Source of the DNA: UMGS1590 sp900552455
Lineage (GTDB): Bacteria; Bacillota; Peptococcia; Peptococcales; Peptococcaceae
Assembly (NCBI GenBank): GCA_963931105.1
Contig: OZ007004.1
Coordinates: forward strand, 1,054,001-1,118,000
Reading direction: 5' to 3'
DNA: 64,000 bases
Shown here: piece by piece, positions 1 through 8,576 of the stretch
Position numbering within the stretch: position 1 is the first letter of the stretch
Layout of the letters: each line of letters begins with the position of its first letter
The notes under the pieces: generated by a model
The model's database searches: none
Seen by the model: only the letters and a program-made list of their open reading frames with translations
Told to the model about the DNA's origin: nothing
Made by a program: the position numbers and the translations under genes

Positions 1-2
1 TC

Positions 3-3000
3 TGTGTGCTCGCTCGTGCATTCTCCATCGACACCGCCAGCGCATCCACACTGAGCCAGTTCAGCGACAACAGCGCCGTATCCTCGTGGGCACGGGAGGC
101 TGTGGCTGGCATGATCGCCAATGGCTGCGTCAGCGGTTATGAAGATGGCACATTGCGCCCACAAGGCACAATCACCCGCGCCGAATTTGCCTCGGTGATG
201 AGCCGCCTTGTTGATCAATACATCTCTGAAGCAGGCAACGTCACGACGGACGAAGATGGGAATGTACTCGTCCGCGCAGCTGGCGTAACCCTCAGTGATA
301 TGACGATCGATGGCGATCTCATTCTGGCCGATGGCATCGGCACGGGTGATGTGACCCTCGATGGGGTAACAGTAGAAGGGCGTTTGCTTATCCGCGGCGG
401 TGGGTCTGATTCTATCCATATCACAGACTCCACCATCAAAGGCGGGATTATTCTCAATAACCCTAACACTGCCACCCGTATTGTACCACAAAACAGCGAC
501 CTTGGCGAGATCAATGTGCAAAGCGATCTCGTTGTTGACGGCGATGTAGATACCATTACCGTGAGCAGCGCTGCCGATGTCACTGTGGATGGCGGCACGG
601 TTTCCAAGATCGTCGTCAGCGCAGCAGCAGATGACGCAACGATCACCGTCAACGACGGCGCAACAGTTGATACCATCGAAGCCAATGCTGACGGCGTCAG
701 CGTCAGCGGCGACGGCGAAGTTACCAGCGTGACAGCCAACGCCAACGACATCACTGTCACCACGACGGACACCGAAGTCACCGCAGCCGAAGGCACCAGC
801 GGCGTCACCGCCGGTGGCGTTGAAGTGCCAGCTGGCGAAACCGTGGTCAGCGGTGAAGGCACCACCACAGAAGAACCAGACACTGATCGCCCTGGTGGCA
901 CCACCGGTGGCGGTACCATCAGACCTCCTGCTGTGGAAGAAGAGCAGGCCATCGAAGTTGACAGCTGGCAGGAACTCAGAAATGCTGTCCAGACGGTCGA
1001 AGCTGGCGGCACCATCCGCCTCACCGCTGATATCAAAGATGCCGGCGCGGACGTCGACGCCATTGACGGCGTATCCAGCGCCACCCTGCCAATGGAAAGT
1101 GAAGAAGGCAAATACTTCACCCTCGACGGTGACGGCCACAGCATTACTGCTGCAGCAGACAGGACCTTCTGCTTCCTCATTTCCAGCGTGGGCGGCGAGA
1201 CTGTCGTCAAGGATCTGACCATTGACGGCGCAAGCTTCTCCAGCAAGATGGGCGGCGCCTTCTTCGTGGAAGGCGGCGACGCACTCTTCCAGAACGTCAC
1301 CTTTAAGAACTGTGTTGCCGGTTCTGCCAGCGCAACCAATGGCGGCGGGGCCATCCTCGTGAACAACCACGGCGGTAACGCCTATCCGAACGTGACCATC
1401 GAAGGTTGCACCTTTGAAGGCAACAAAGCGGGTAAAGACGCGACCGGCCGCGGCGGCGCCGTCTATGCGAACAACCTCAACACCACGCCGGGCAGCGAAG
1501 GCAAAGAACGCATCAAGGTCACCATCAAAGATTCCGCCTTCAGCGGCAACCAGGCTGCCTATGGCAGCGCCATCGCCGCTGATGGGAATGTCGACCTGAC
1601 CGTTGAAGGCTGCACCTTCACCGATCAGGCTGGCGATGACATCTACATTTACGAAGGGACTTCCCAGGGGAAGAAGAGCATGACCATCTATTCCAATGTC
1701 AATGCGACCCTGAATGACAACACAGATGCCACTGCGATCTACAGCCGCTACTATCCAGTCGGCTATCCATCCGCACCAGGGACAGCACCAGAAGGTGCCC
1801 AGGATAAGCTTTTCAGCGACATCGAACGCACCCAGGAAGTCGACTTCAGCACTTCTGAGAGCATCGCGATGCAAGAGACGGCCATCAATGGCCATACCTA
1901 CTACTATGGCGTTGCCGAATATGGCGCCGATGGTTGGATCACCGACTTTACCGTCGATGGAAGCGCTGTCAAAGCCACCCAGATCGGCGGCAGCAATGTC
2001 TACTACTATACCGATGATGCACTGGAAGGCACCCTCTATGGCACGGACAGTCTGACGTATGCGGAGTTTTACAGCATGGAAGCAGACAGCGCCGCTGATA
2101 TCGACGCCGTTTCGTCGGCGACCACCGGCAAGAACAACATCTTCACCAATGCCGACAGCACCGACCCTGTTGAAGGAGAGGGCTATCAGATCAATGGCGT
2201 GAAGAACATGGGCGTTGCCGTTGACGCTGCGCAGTATGCCGAAGCCGAAGTACTCGAGGCGGCAGGTGCGCTGACGGCTGTGAAGGACAATGGCTATACC
2301 AATGCTGCGTCCATCACCCTCAGCGAGGATGCGGCCACGGCACCAGCCGTTTATAAGCCGCTGAACAGCGACGGCAGCTATGGCGCTCTTGTTGCTGAGA
2401 CCAAGGCGACCGTCGACAGCGCCAATCTCCAGATCGAGACCAGTTCCAACTGGGGCGACTACCTGCTCAAGGTCATCGAGACCGACACCGAGAACCTCCG
2501 CAATGACCGCAACACCGGCTGGCCAGTCGGCGAGAACATCCTCGGTGCCATCGTCACTGCAGAGAAAGACGGTCAGACTATGAACGTCGGCATGAAGCAC
2601 CTCCAGAACATCTGGGTGCAGCCATATGAGATCGCTTTCAAGCTTGCAGACAGTGACCAGTTTGCCGCCCTTGAAGGTGCGACCGTGACCCAGATCACCT
2701 ACATCGTGCCAGAAGGCACCTATGTCTACAACTTCACTGAGGACAACTTCATCAAGCCACAGTACAAGGACGCTGCACTCAGCGCAAGCTTCAACGATGA
2801 AAAGACCAGCGTCACCATCACTGGCCTCCCGGACGAGCTGGAAGATGTCGTCGTTAACATCTACCAGAACAAAGGCCATGGCCAGAAGAACATGATCGCC
2901 ACGGGCGCCACACCAGTCGATGGCGTCGTCACCCTTGACGAAACCGCACAGGTCGATGATACCGTGACCTACACCGTCCAGATCACTTCCTCGAACTACG

Positions 3001-5252
3001 CCGACCTCCAGACCAGCGTCGCTGTGCCAAGCGAAACTCCGGAACCAGGACCTGGTGAGGAGACGGCTGAAGCTACCGGCAGTGCGACCGTAGGATCCTT
3101 TGGCTATGAGGCCAAGGTCAAAGTTACCTACAACACCGCCGATGGTACCATCATCTCTGTCACTGACAATGGCACGGAGCCAGGTAGCAACAGTGGCTTC
3201 TGGAGCAGTGCTACAGCGATGTTCCAGAAGTTCACAGGTCTGGACCGTACAGGCGTCGAAGCGCTGAAGACGGACCCATCCGGAGAAAAGACGGATGCCA
3301 TTTCCGGCGCGACGGTATCTTCCAACGCCATCAAAGAAGCGGTGAAGAATGCCCTCGCCGGGGCGGAAGAACCGGGCGAAGACGCTGCCCTTTCTGACGG
3401 CACCTGGTATGGCACCGGTGAATGGAGCCGTTACTACAGCACCAAGGGGCCGGATGTGGTGAAACTGACCATCGAAGATGGCAAGATCACCAGCGCAGAG
3501 TCTGTCCGCTATAGCGAAGATTCAGGCTACGAAGATGGCAAAAAGATCCTTGAATACATGAACGGACTGGATGACCTCGATGCTCTTACCAAACAGCTTT
3601 CCGACAGAACAGGTGATGCGTATGATGCGGTGTCAGGCGCGACCGAGACCGCGCGCGGCTACATCAGCGCCGCTGAGAACGCCCTTGCACGCTCTCAGAA
3701 ATACACCACCGATGGTGAAGAACAGACCATCGCCTGGCTCGAGGTGAGCCAGACCGCCAAGACACCGATGTATTTTGGCGAGGCGCTGGACCTCAGCCCG
3801 CTGACTCTGGATGTCTACACCCTGCCAGATGGCGAAAAGAAAACAGTCACCTATGACCAGCTTGACGATTACGGCATCCAGTGCAGCTGGAAAAATGGCA
3901 CCACGATCAATCAGGATACCGAAGGCGTCAATATGACTTCTGAGACCACCGGGCTCGTGCCGATCAAACTGACAAATGAAAATTCGCTGATCAAATTCCC
4001 AACATCTGTCACGGCCTCGAAAAAGATCAACTATCAGTATGCGGACAGGATCGTTGTCACCTATAAGGATAAAGAGCCTGTCACCATTAAACTGAACGAA
4101 GATGATTTCAGCTATACACTCGAATCTGTCGGCAAGATCACAGGGATGGCGATCTACGCCGGGGACGATAAGCTCGCCGATGGTGTTTATGAGAAAGAAT
4201 ATGGCGAATATTCCTTTGACCTCAGCGAAGTGACCCCGGGAGAAGGCTATGACAGATGGGGCTTTGAGACCTATTATGTTGCAGTGGACAGCTCCGCTGA
4301 CACTTCAGCCATCGCTTCTTTTACGATCGATGAGACCTATCTGACGAAGTCCTATACGGTAGGTCAGACGCTGGATCTTTCCAGCATCGCATTTGACTGC
4401 GAGACGGAAAAAGGGAGCGCTGTTCGGGTCAGCAGCTGGGAAGACGCCCAGGCACGCGGCTTCAGTGCTTCGCCTGAAAATGGCTACACCTTCACTGCAG
4501 AAGACGCTGAAGCGGGCGAGAAGACCATCACGATCTCCTGCGGCAACGCTGGGGAACAAACCTTTACGGTCAAAGTTGCCAACGTTGCCGACTATGAGGC
4601 GATGATCCCGGCAGAGATCGTGCTGAAAGATGCAGAGACCGGTGATACCCTGGCGACCCTCAGTGTCGATCAGGATAAATGGGCAGAAGATGCACGGTGG
4701 GGCAGTGTGATGCTCTCTGATCAGGTGACGCTGCCAACAAAGTACAAGGACTGGAATGAAGAGACCTTCGCCCTGGAGATCAAAAACAAGGACGGCGAAG
4801 TTGTCGATCCTTCCCATTATGCGCTCTATAAAGAATACGGCGACTTTGTCAAGATCACCTTCCATGACTATCAGGAATACAGTTCCGATGGCGTCGACCT
4901 GCAGTTCATGCTGAGCTTTGAAGACAGCGAACCGGCAGAGACCGAAGAAGCGACTGGCAGTGCGACCGTAGGATCCTTTGGCTATGAGGCCAAGGTCAAA
5001 GTTACCTACAACACCGCCGATGGCACCATCGTTTCTGTTGAAGACGACGGTACGGAACCAGGCGGCAACAGCGGTTTCTGGAACAGCGCACTCGCCATGT
5101 TCGATAAATTCGTTGGTTTGGACCGTGAAGGCGTTGAGGCGCTGAAGACGGACCCATCCGGAGAAAAGACGGATGCCATTTCCGGCGCGACGGTATCTTC
5201 CAACGCCATCAAAGAAGCGGTGAAGAACGCCCTTCCCAGTAACGGGCAATGA
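3..5252 (+). CDS. Giant SLH surface protein with covalent-FMN domains (5' partial)
   Basis: The frame is open to the window edge, so the N-terminus (probably signal peptide and further SLH repeats) lies upstream; the GTG at 6 is not a convincing start. Visible order: an SLH module (about residues 14-66, ending in the TRAEF-type motif), a beta-helix-like repeat region (about 95-270), a Gly/Thr/Pro linker near 290-315, a second beta-helix (about 320-560), a stretch resembling the treponemal Tp47 family (about 640-1000), then FMN-binding domains. The ApbE flavinylation motif D-x-x-S-G-A-T occurs at DAISGAT (acceptor Thr about 1103), DAVSGAT (about 1213) and DAISGAT (about 1729). Family knowledge: FMN is joined to this Thr by ApbE outside the membrane. 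Inference: a cell-wall-bound electron-transfer or flavin-carrying protein. The ORF ends abruptly after the last FMN domain; the next ORF looks like its continuation in the +1 frame. Confidence 0.85.
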   Translation, partial: CVLARAFSIDTASASTLSQFSDNSAVSSWAREAVAGMIANGCVSGYEDGTLRPQGTITRAEFASVMSRLVDQYISEAGNVTTDEDGNVLVRAAGVTLSDMTIDGDLILADGIGTGDVTLDGVTVEGRLLIRGGGSDSIHITDSTIKGGIILNNPNTATRIVPQNSDLGEINVQSDLVVDGDVDTITVSSAADVTVDGGTVSKIVVSAAADDATITVNDGATVDTIEANADGVSVSGDGEVTSVTANANDITVTTTDTEVTAAEGTSGVTAGGVEVPAGETVVSGEGTTTEEPDTDRPGGTTGGGTIRPPAVEEEQAIEVDSWQELRNAVQTVEAGGTIRLTADIKDAGADVDAIDGVSSATLPMESEEGKYFTLDGDGHSITAAADRTFCFLISSVGGETVVKDLTIDGASFSSKMGGAFFVEGGDALFQNVTFKNCVAGSASATNGGGAILVNNHGGNAYPNVTIEGCTFEGNKAGKDATGRGGAVYANNLNTTPGSEGKERIKVTIKDSAFSGNQAAYGSAIAADGNVDLTVEGCTFTDQAGDDIYIYEGTSQGKKSMTIYSNVNATLNDNTDATAIYSRYYPVGYPSAPGTAPEGAQDKLFSDIERTQEVDFSTSESIAMQETAINGHTYYYGVAEYGADGWITDFTVDGSAVKATQIGGSNVYYYTDDALEGTLYGTDSLTYAEFYSMEADSAADIDAVSSATTGKNNIFTNADSTDPVEGEGYQINGVKNMGVAVDAAQYAEAEVLEAAGALTAVKDNGYTNAASITLSEDAATAPAVYKPLNSDGSYGALVAETKATVDSANLQIETSSNWGDYLLKVIETDTENLRNDRNTGWPVGENILGAIVTAEKDGQTMNVGMKHLQNIWVQPYEIAFKLADSDQFAALEGATVTQITYIVPEGTYVYNFTEDNFIKPQYKDAALSASFNDEKTSVTITGLPDELEDVVVNIYQNKGHGQKNMIATGATPVDGVVTLDETAQVDDTVTYTVQITSSNYADLQTSVAVPSETPEPGPGEETAEATGSATVGSFGYEAKVKVTYNTADGTIISVTDNGTEPGSNSGFWSSATAMFQKFTGLDRTGVEALKTDPSGEKTDAISGATVSSNAIKEAVKNALAGAEEPGEDAALSDGTWYGTGEWSRYYSTKGPDVVKLTIEDGKITSAESVRYSEDSGYEDGKKILEYMNGLDDLDALTKQLSDRTGDAYDAVSGATETARGYISAAENALARSQKYTTDGEEQTIAWLEVSQTAKTPMYFGEALDLSPLTLDVYTLPDGEKKTVTYDQLDDYGIQCSWKNGTTINQDTEGVNMTSETTGLVPIKLTNENSLIKFPTSVTASKKINYQYADRIVVTYKDKEPVTIKLNEDDFSYTLESVGKITGMAIYAGDDKLADGVYEKEYGEYSFDLSEVTPGEGYDRWGFETYYVAVDSSADTSAIASFTIDETYLTKSYTVGQTLDLSSIAFDCETEKGSAVRVSSWEDAQARGFSASPENGYTFTAEDAEAGEKTITISCGNAGEQTFTVKVANVADYEAMIPAEIVLKDAETGDTLATLSVDQDKWAEDARWGSVMLSDQVTLPTKYKDWNEETFALEIKNKDGEVVDPSHYALYKEYGDFVKITFHDYQEYSSDGVDLQFMLSFEDSEPAETEEATGSATVGSFGYEAKVKVTYNTADGTIVSVEDDGTEPGGNSGFWNSALAMFDKFVGLDREGVEALKTDPSGEKTDAISGATVSSNAIKEAVKNALPSNGQ
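3078..3355 (+). repeat. Direct repeat copy A (FMN-binding domain)
   Basis: This 278-bp segment encodes one FMN-binding domain and recurs at 4956-5233 at a constant offset of 1878 bp with no indel. The outer parts are identical at DNA level and the middle has diverged. Unequal recombination between the copies would delete 626 codons in frame. Confidence 0.9.
4956..5233 (+). repeat. Direct repeat copy B (FMN-binding domain)
   Basis: Second copy of the FMN-domain repeat (see 3078-3355). It runs right up to the point where the reading frame is lost. Confidence 0.9.
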
Positions 5253-5271
5253 ACCTCCATCGGCGCCTGAT

Positions 5272-7593
5272 ATGCAGGCGGCTGATGCGCGCACCAATCT
5301 GATGTATGCAGCCGATAGCGTGGCAGAGCTTTCTGTTTCCGCTGCGTCGGGCTGTACGGTCTGGTACACCACCGACGGTAGCACGCCGGAGGTGGATGGT
5401 GCCGGAGCGACTCAGATGACGGGCACGACGCTGTCGGTACAGCCGACAGGCAATTTAAACCACACTGTGACGGTGAAGGCTGTCGCGGTGAAGGATGGAC
5501 TGGTGTCCGGTGAGACAGAACAAACGATTCAGTTCATTGCCGTAAATGAAGACGAAGGAACCAAAGTGTATGAGGGCAGCGCAGAATGTCCCGGCGCGGT
5601 TGGCGACCCATACGAGGTCAAGGTGCGGGTGACGACGGTCAACGGCAGCATTACCTCTGTAGAGGACAACGGCACTCAGCCAAATGATCTTCGCGATGAA
5701 GCCTATTGGAATACGGTGTATCACGGGGAAGGAATCTCCGCGAAGCTGGTAGGTATGAACCTGAGCGAACTGCTTGCGGCGAAGACCACACCGAACAATG
5801 ATGCGTTCAATACCGACGCTGTTTCCGGCGCGACGATCTCTTCCAACGCGGTGAAGTACGCTTGTGTCAACGCGCTGTGTTCAGAGCCGATCTCTTCCAG
5901 TGAGGACACGGTGTCGGTACCGCGTGTGAGCGGTCAGTATGGTTACACCGTCACGAGTAATACAAGCTATGGCAACATTCCGCTGACGATTTCCTACGAT
6001 CCTGCCACGACGGTGTACTACACAACCGATGGCAGCGAACCGACGCAGGCAAGCACACAGCTGACGAGCAAAACGCTGAGTCTTTACTACGAAGCAGACA
6101 CTTATCCGGATGGTCAGAAGATCCCGGTCAAGTTTGCGGCCTTTGATGCAGAGGGCGATCGCAGTCGTGTGGTCACTGTGTGGGTCGTTTTTGCCAAGCC
6201 ACAAGGCACGCTGCCGTATGAAATCGGCACTTACACCGGCGAGGCAGACGGTGTCACTGCTTCGGTGACGATTGCCAACGACTATGGCGACTATCCGATC
6301 ATTCAGTCGATTAGTTTGGATGAAGCATCGGAGACGGCCTATGGCGCGTTCCTGCCGGAGCTGGTCGCAGAGATTTGCTATCAGCAAAAGGCGGACATTG
6401 AGCCGTTGGAAAGCTACGACACCACTGCACAGAAAAAGGTGCTGGCGGCTGTCACGGCTGCTGTCGAGCAGGCTCAACGGGCACCGGCACCGACCTTTGC
6501 CGTTGACCCTGTTTTGGGCGGTGGCGGCTACAGCGGCTACGGGCCCTATGCCTTTGACGATCCACCATCTGTGACGCTGAGCTGTGCTGCGGAGGGCGCA
6601 GAGATTTACTACAAGGTGAGCGACAGCAATCCTTGGGAATCTCCGGATGCCGCATCCTGGAGCAAGGCCGATGGTGCCATCACGCCAACATTCAACAAGG
6701 TCGAGGGCGGTACGGTCTACATCATGGCGGCGGCAACGCTGGACGGCGGAAAAACCTGGTCTGACAGCAGCTACGTTTCCATTAAATACAGCAAGCGTCT
6801 GGCTGAGGATGCCTTCATTGTGGGCGAACAGTCCTTCCAGAGCTTCAATGACGCGGCTGCCGCTGTACAGGAAGGCGGTACCATCGTCGTTAATACAGAC
6901 GAGCTGACGCTTTTGGCTGATACGGTGATGCCGCGGGTCGCATGCACCATCACTTCTGCTGAGGGACAGTGTTATGCGGTGTCGTCAGAAGAGCCTCTCT
7001 CTCTGAATGCCGACCTGACATTGAGCAATATTGACTGGACTGCTGAAACTTACCTTAACGGTCATAATTTCACTGCCGCGGAGGGTTGCTATCGCAGTGA
7101 TTGGCGCTTTAACGGTACGCCGATTTACGCGGGCGCAGTCTCTGGTGATGTCAGTGGTGATTCGACCATTACCCTCCATTCCGGACAGTTTGCTGTCTAT
7201 GGCAGCGGTGCCAGCGGCAGCACGCTCGCCGGTAATGTGACAGTGACCGCCGATAGAGATGCCTGGGTGCAGATTGTCGGTGCAGCGAACGGAGCGACGC
7301 TTAACGGCGATTTCGCAGCCACGGTGCAAAAGACAAACGATACGGACACTGTCTTTCTGGCGAAATTTTTCGGTCGTTCCTGCAGCGCAACGGTGACGGG
7401 CGCTATGTCGCTGACGATCGTCGGTGCACCACAAATCAGCGCTTATGGCAACTTCTACACAGCAGTGGAGTATTGGAGCAGCGGGAATGAAGCCTGGGGC
7501 ACGCTTGACCTGACTCAGGCTGCGGCCGACTTTGTCACAAACAACGAGGCGCGTTTCTCGGGCTTTGCCACGGTCAATAAGACGACGGCTTGA
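5272..7593 (+). CDS. Continuation of the SLH flavoprotein: chitobiase-like and FMN-binding domains
   Basis: The 773-aa ORF has no signal peptide and no ribosome site before the ATG at 5272. Its frame is open upstream through a natural-looking linker (VTGNEPPSAPD) back to about 5233, where the previous ORF encodes KNALP. It therefore looks like the C-terminal part of the upstream protein, displaced by a 1-nt shift. Contents: a chitobiase/hexosaminidase C-terminal-like motif (YTTDGSTP, about residues 27-34), an FMN-binding domain (about 95-205, DAVSGAT, acceptor Thr188), another YTTDGSEP module (about 245), a second FMN-like fold near 320-405 that lacks the SGAT motif, a third chitobiase-like segment (about 430-500) and a C-terminal beta-rich region. 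Inference: surface-exposed, same role as the upstream part. Confidence 0.75.
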   Translation: MQAADARTNLMYAADSVAELSVSAASGCTVWYTTDGSTPEVDGAGATQMTGTTLSVQPTGNLNHTVTVKAVAVKDGLVSGETEQTIQFIAVNEDEGTKVYEGSAECPGAVGDPYEVKVRVTTVNGSITSVEDNGTQPNDLRDEAYWNTVYHGEGISAKLVGMNLSELLAAKTTPNNDAFNTDAVSGATISSNAVKYACVNALCSEPISSSEDTVSVPRVSGQYGYTVTSNTSYGNIPLTISYDPATTVYYTTDGSEPTQASTQLTSKTLSLYYEADTYPDGQKIPVKFAAFDAEGDRSRVVTVWVVFAKPQGTLPYEIGTYTGEADGVTASVTIANDYGDYPIIQSISLDEASETAYGAFLPELVAEICYQQKADIEPLESYDTTAQKKVLAAVTAAVEQAQRAPAPTFAVDPVLGGGGYSGYGPYAFDDPPSVTLSCAAEGAEIYYKVSDSNPWESPDAASWSKADGAITPTFNKVEGGTVYIMAAATLDGGKTWSDSSYVSIKYSKRLAEDAFIVGEQSFQSFNDAAAAVQEGGTIVVNTDELTLLADTVMPRVACTITSAEGQCYAVSSEEPLSLNADLTLSNIDWTAETYLNGHNFTAAEGCYRSDWRFNGTPIYAGAVSGDVSGDSTITLHSGQFAVYGSGASGSTLAGNVTVTADRDAWVQIVGAANGATLNGDFAATVQKTNDTDTVFLAKFFGRSCSATVTGAMSLTIVGAPQISAYGNFYTAVEYWSSGNEAWGTLDLTQAAADFVTNNEARFSGFATVNKTTA

Positions 7594-7628
7594 CGAGGAC
7601 GCCGCCCTCTCACCGTTTTTCTTTCAAG

Positions 7629-7680
7629 CGCACCCCTCTTTGCGTTCGCTACAGAGCGCGAGGAGGGGTGTGCTGTTTTT
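7629..7680 (+). terminator. Rho-independent terminator after the surface protein
   Basis: GCGCACCCCTC pairs with GAGGGGTGTGC (7663-7673, one mismatch) across a roughly 23-nt loop, followed by TTTTT. Confidence 0.75.
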
Positions 7681-7702
7681 GGATTTTTTCTGTGAAAAAG
7701 GG

Positions 7703-7731
7703 TTGAATCGTTAGCTAAAAGCAACTAAAAT
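7703..7731 (+). promoter_or_regulatory. Promoter for small-peptide/HMA operon
   Basis: TTGAAT (7703-7708), 17-bp spacer, TAAAAT (7726-7731). Expected start near 7738, ahead of the peptides at 7736 and 7856 and the HMA gene at 7985. Confidence 0.55.
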
Positions 7732-7735
7732 TAAG

Positions 7736-7837
7736 ATGGAAGCATGGTCAGGTGATGACAAGGCACGGCAGCAGCTCGTGCTGTTCGGGGGCTGGTACAA
7801 ACGCTTGCCGGAGGAGTCAGAGGACGAGGGTCGATGA
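7736..7837 (+). CDS. Possible 33-aa leaderless small ORF
   Basis: The ORF begins MEAWSGDDKARQ and ends EESEDEGR. It has no ribosome site, but its ATG coincides with the predicted transcription start, so leaderless translation is possible. It has a charged C-terminus and no recognised family. It may simply be untranslated leader. Confidence 0.25.
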   Translation: MEAWSGDDKARQQLVLFGGWYKRLPEESEDEGR

Positions 7838-7855
7838 TGACATTCGGAGGTGACC

Positions 7856-7954
7856 ATGGAAATTTTTGTTGGTATCGCAGTATCGACTGGGGTCATTGCT
7901 TTTTGCGAAGCGGTGAAGTCCCAGTGCAATGACTATCTGCGCAGAAAAAAATAA
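7856..7954 (+). CDS. 32-aa hydrophobic small peptide
   Basis: It has a good ribosome site (CGGAGGTGACC). The peptide starts MEIFVGIAVSTGVIAF and ends YLRRKK: one short transmembrane segment followed by a basic tail. That is the general shape of holin-like or type I toxin peptides, but also of small membrane regulators. It lies 30 bp upstream of the HMA gene and is probably co-transcribed. No antisense promoter was seen. No family assigned. Confidence 0.5.
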   Translation: MEIFVGIAVSTGVIAFCEAVKSQCNDYLRRKK

Positions 7955-7984
7955 TCTGAAGCATCAGAAAGGAGGTGTCGCGAG

Positions 7985-8335
7985 ATGCAGAATGCGATCA
8001 TTATTGTTATCCTTATCTGTTTGGTCGCTGTGGGGGTTGTCTACACGGTGAAGCATTTCAAAGGTGAAGGCGGTTGCTGCGGCGGCGACAGCTGCAAGAT
8101 GAAACGGAAAAAACTGCCGCATGTTCGTTACGAAAAAACGTTTCTCGTGCAGGGGATGCACTGCGACCATTGTAAGGCGAGAGTGGAGCGCGCCATCAAC
8201 GATATTCAGGGGGTGGCCGCACGCGCTAACTGGAAAAAAGGCGAGGTCGTGGTCTCCTATGCGGAGGACGTCGCCGACGAGGTGATCGCGCGTCAGCTTC
8301 AGCGTGACGGCTATCAGGTGACGGGACAGAAATAA
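7985..8335 (+). CDS. Membrane-anchored heavy-metal-associated (HMA) protein
   Basis: 116 aa. One N-terminal membrane helix (about residues 4-22), a Cys-rich linker (GCCGGDSC, about 28-35), then an HMA fold with the metal site GMHCDHC (Cys60, Cys63). HMA domains bind Cu(I), Zn or similar soft metals and pass them to partners. Here the domain is tethered to the membrane without an adjacent P-type ATPase, so its partner is unknown. The ribosome site AAGGAGGTG decides the ATG. A hairpin terminator follows at 8410. Confidence 0.8.
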   Translation: MQNAIIIVILICLVAVGVVYTVKHFKGEGGCCGGDSCKMKRKKLPHVRYEKTFLVQGMHCDHCKARVERAINDIQGVAARANWKKGEVVVSYAEDVADEVIARQLQRDGYQVTGQK

Positions 8336-8365
8336 GTCCGACACTTTCATCGCAAAAATTTTTAC

Positions 8366-8395
8366 TTGACAGAATTCCACGAAGAAGACTATTCT
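8366..8395 (+). promoter_or_regulatory. Strong promoter directly before a terminator
   Basis: TTGACA (8366-8371), 18-bp spacer, TATTCT (8390-8395). The expected start near 8402 is only a few bases before the hairpin at 8410-8440, so transcripts would be very short unless they read through. Confidence 0.45.
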
Positions 8396-8409
8396 TTAAT
8401 CAGTGATAT

Positions 8410-8440
8410 GCGCTGTTCCGGCGGAACAGCGCGTTTTTTT
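8410..8440 (+). terminator. Rho-independent terminator
   Basis: A near-perfect GC-rich palindrome (GCGCTGTTCC / GGAACAGCGC, 8410-8432) followed by seven T. It ends the HMA unit and may attenuate the promoter at 8366. Confidence 0.9.
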
Positions 8441-8471
8441 ATGACAACTGAGATGTGTGGGGAGGAAACCG

Positions 8472-8573
8472 ATGCAAAAATCAAGCAAGATAACAGCAAG
8501 CTTTACCGAGTCTGTGATTCGGCGGATGATGCGGATTGTCAGCCATTATGACACCATCGAAAGGATGAGGTGA
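8472..8573 (+). pseudogene. N-terminal remnant of a class I/II aminotransferase
   Basis: A 33-aa ORF with a strong ribosome site (GGGGAGGAAACC). Its sequence, beginning MQKSSKITASFTESVIRRMM, resembles the conserved first residues of PLP-dependent aminotransferases (usual pattern S-F-T-E-S-V-I-R-E-M-T, then an NLSQG-type motif). It stops before the NLSQG motif, 3 bp before the LysR start. Likely a deletion scar, or now a leader peptide for the LysR gene. Confidence 0.45.
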
Positions 8574-8576
8574 ACG

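Noticed and set aside
2090..2130. DAVSSAT as another FMN attachment site
   Set aside because: The conserved Gly of SGAT is Ser here, and the surrounding sequence looks like a Tp47-type domain rather than an FMN-binding fold.
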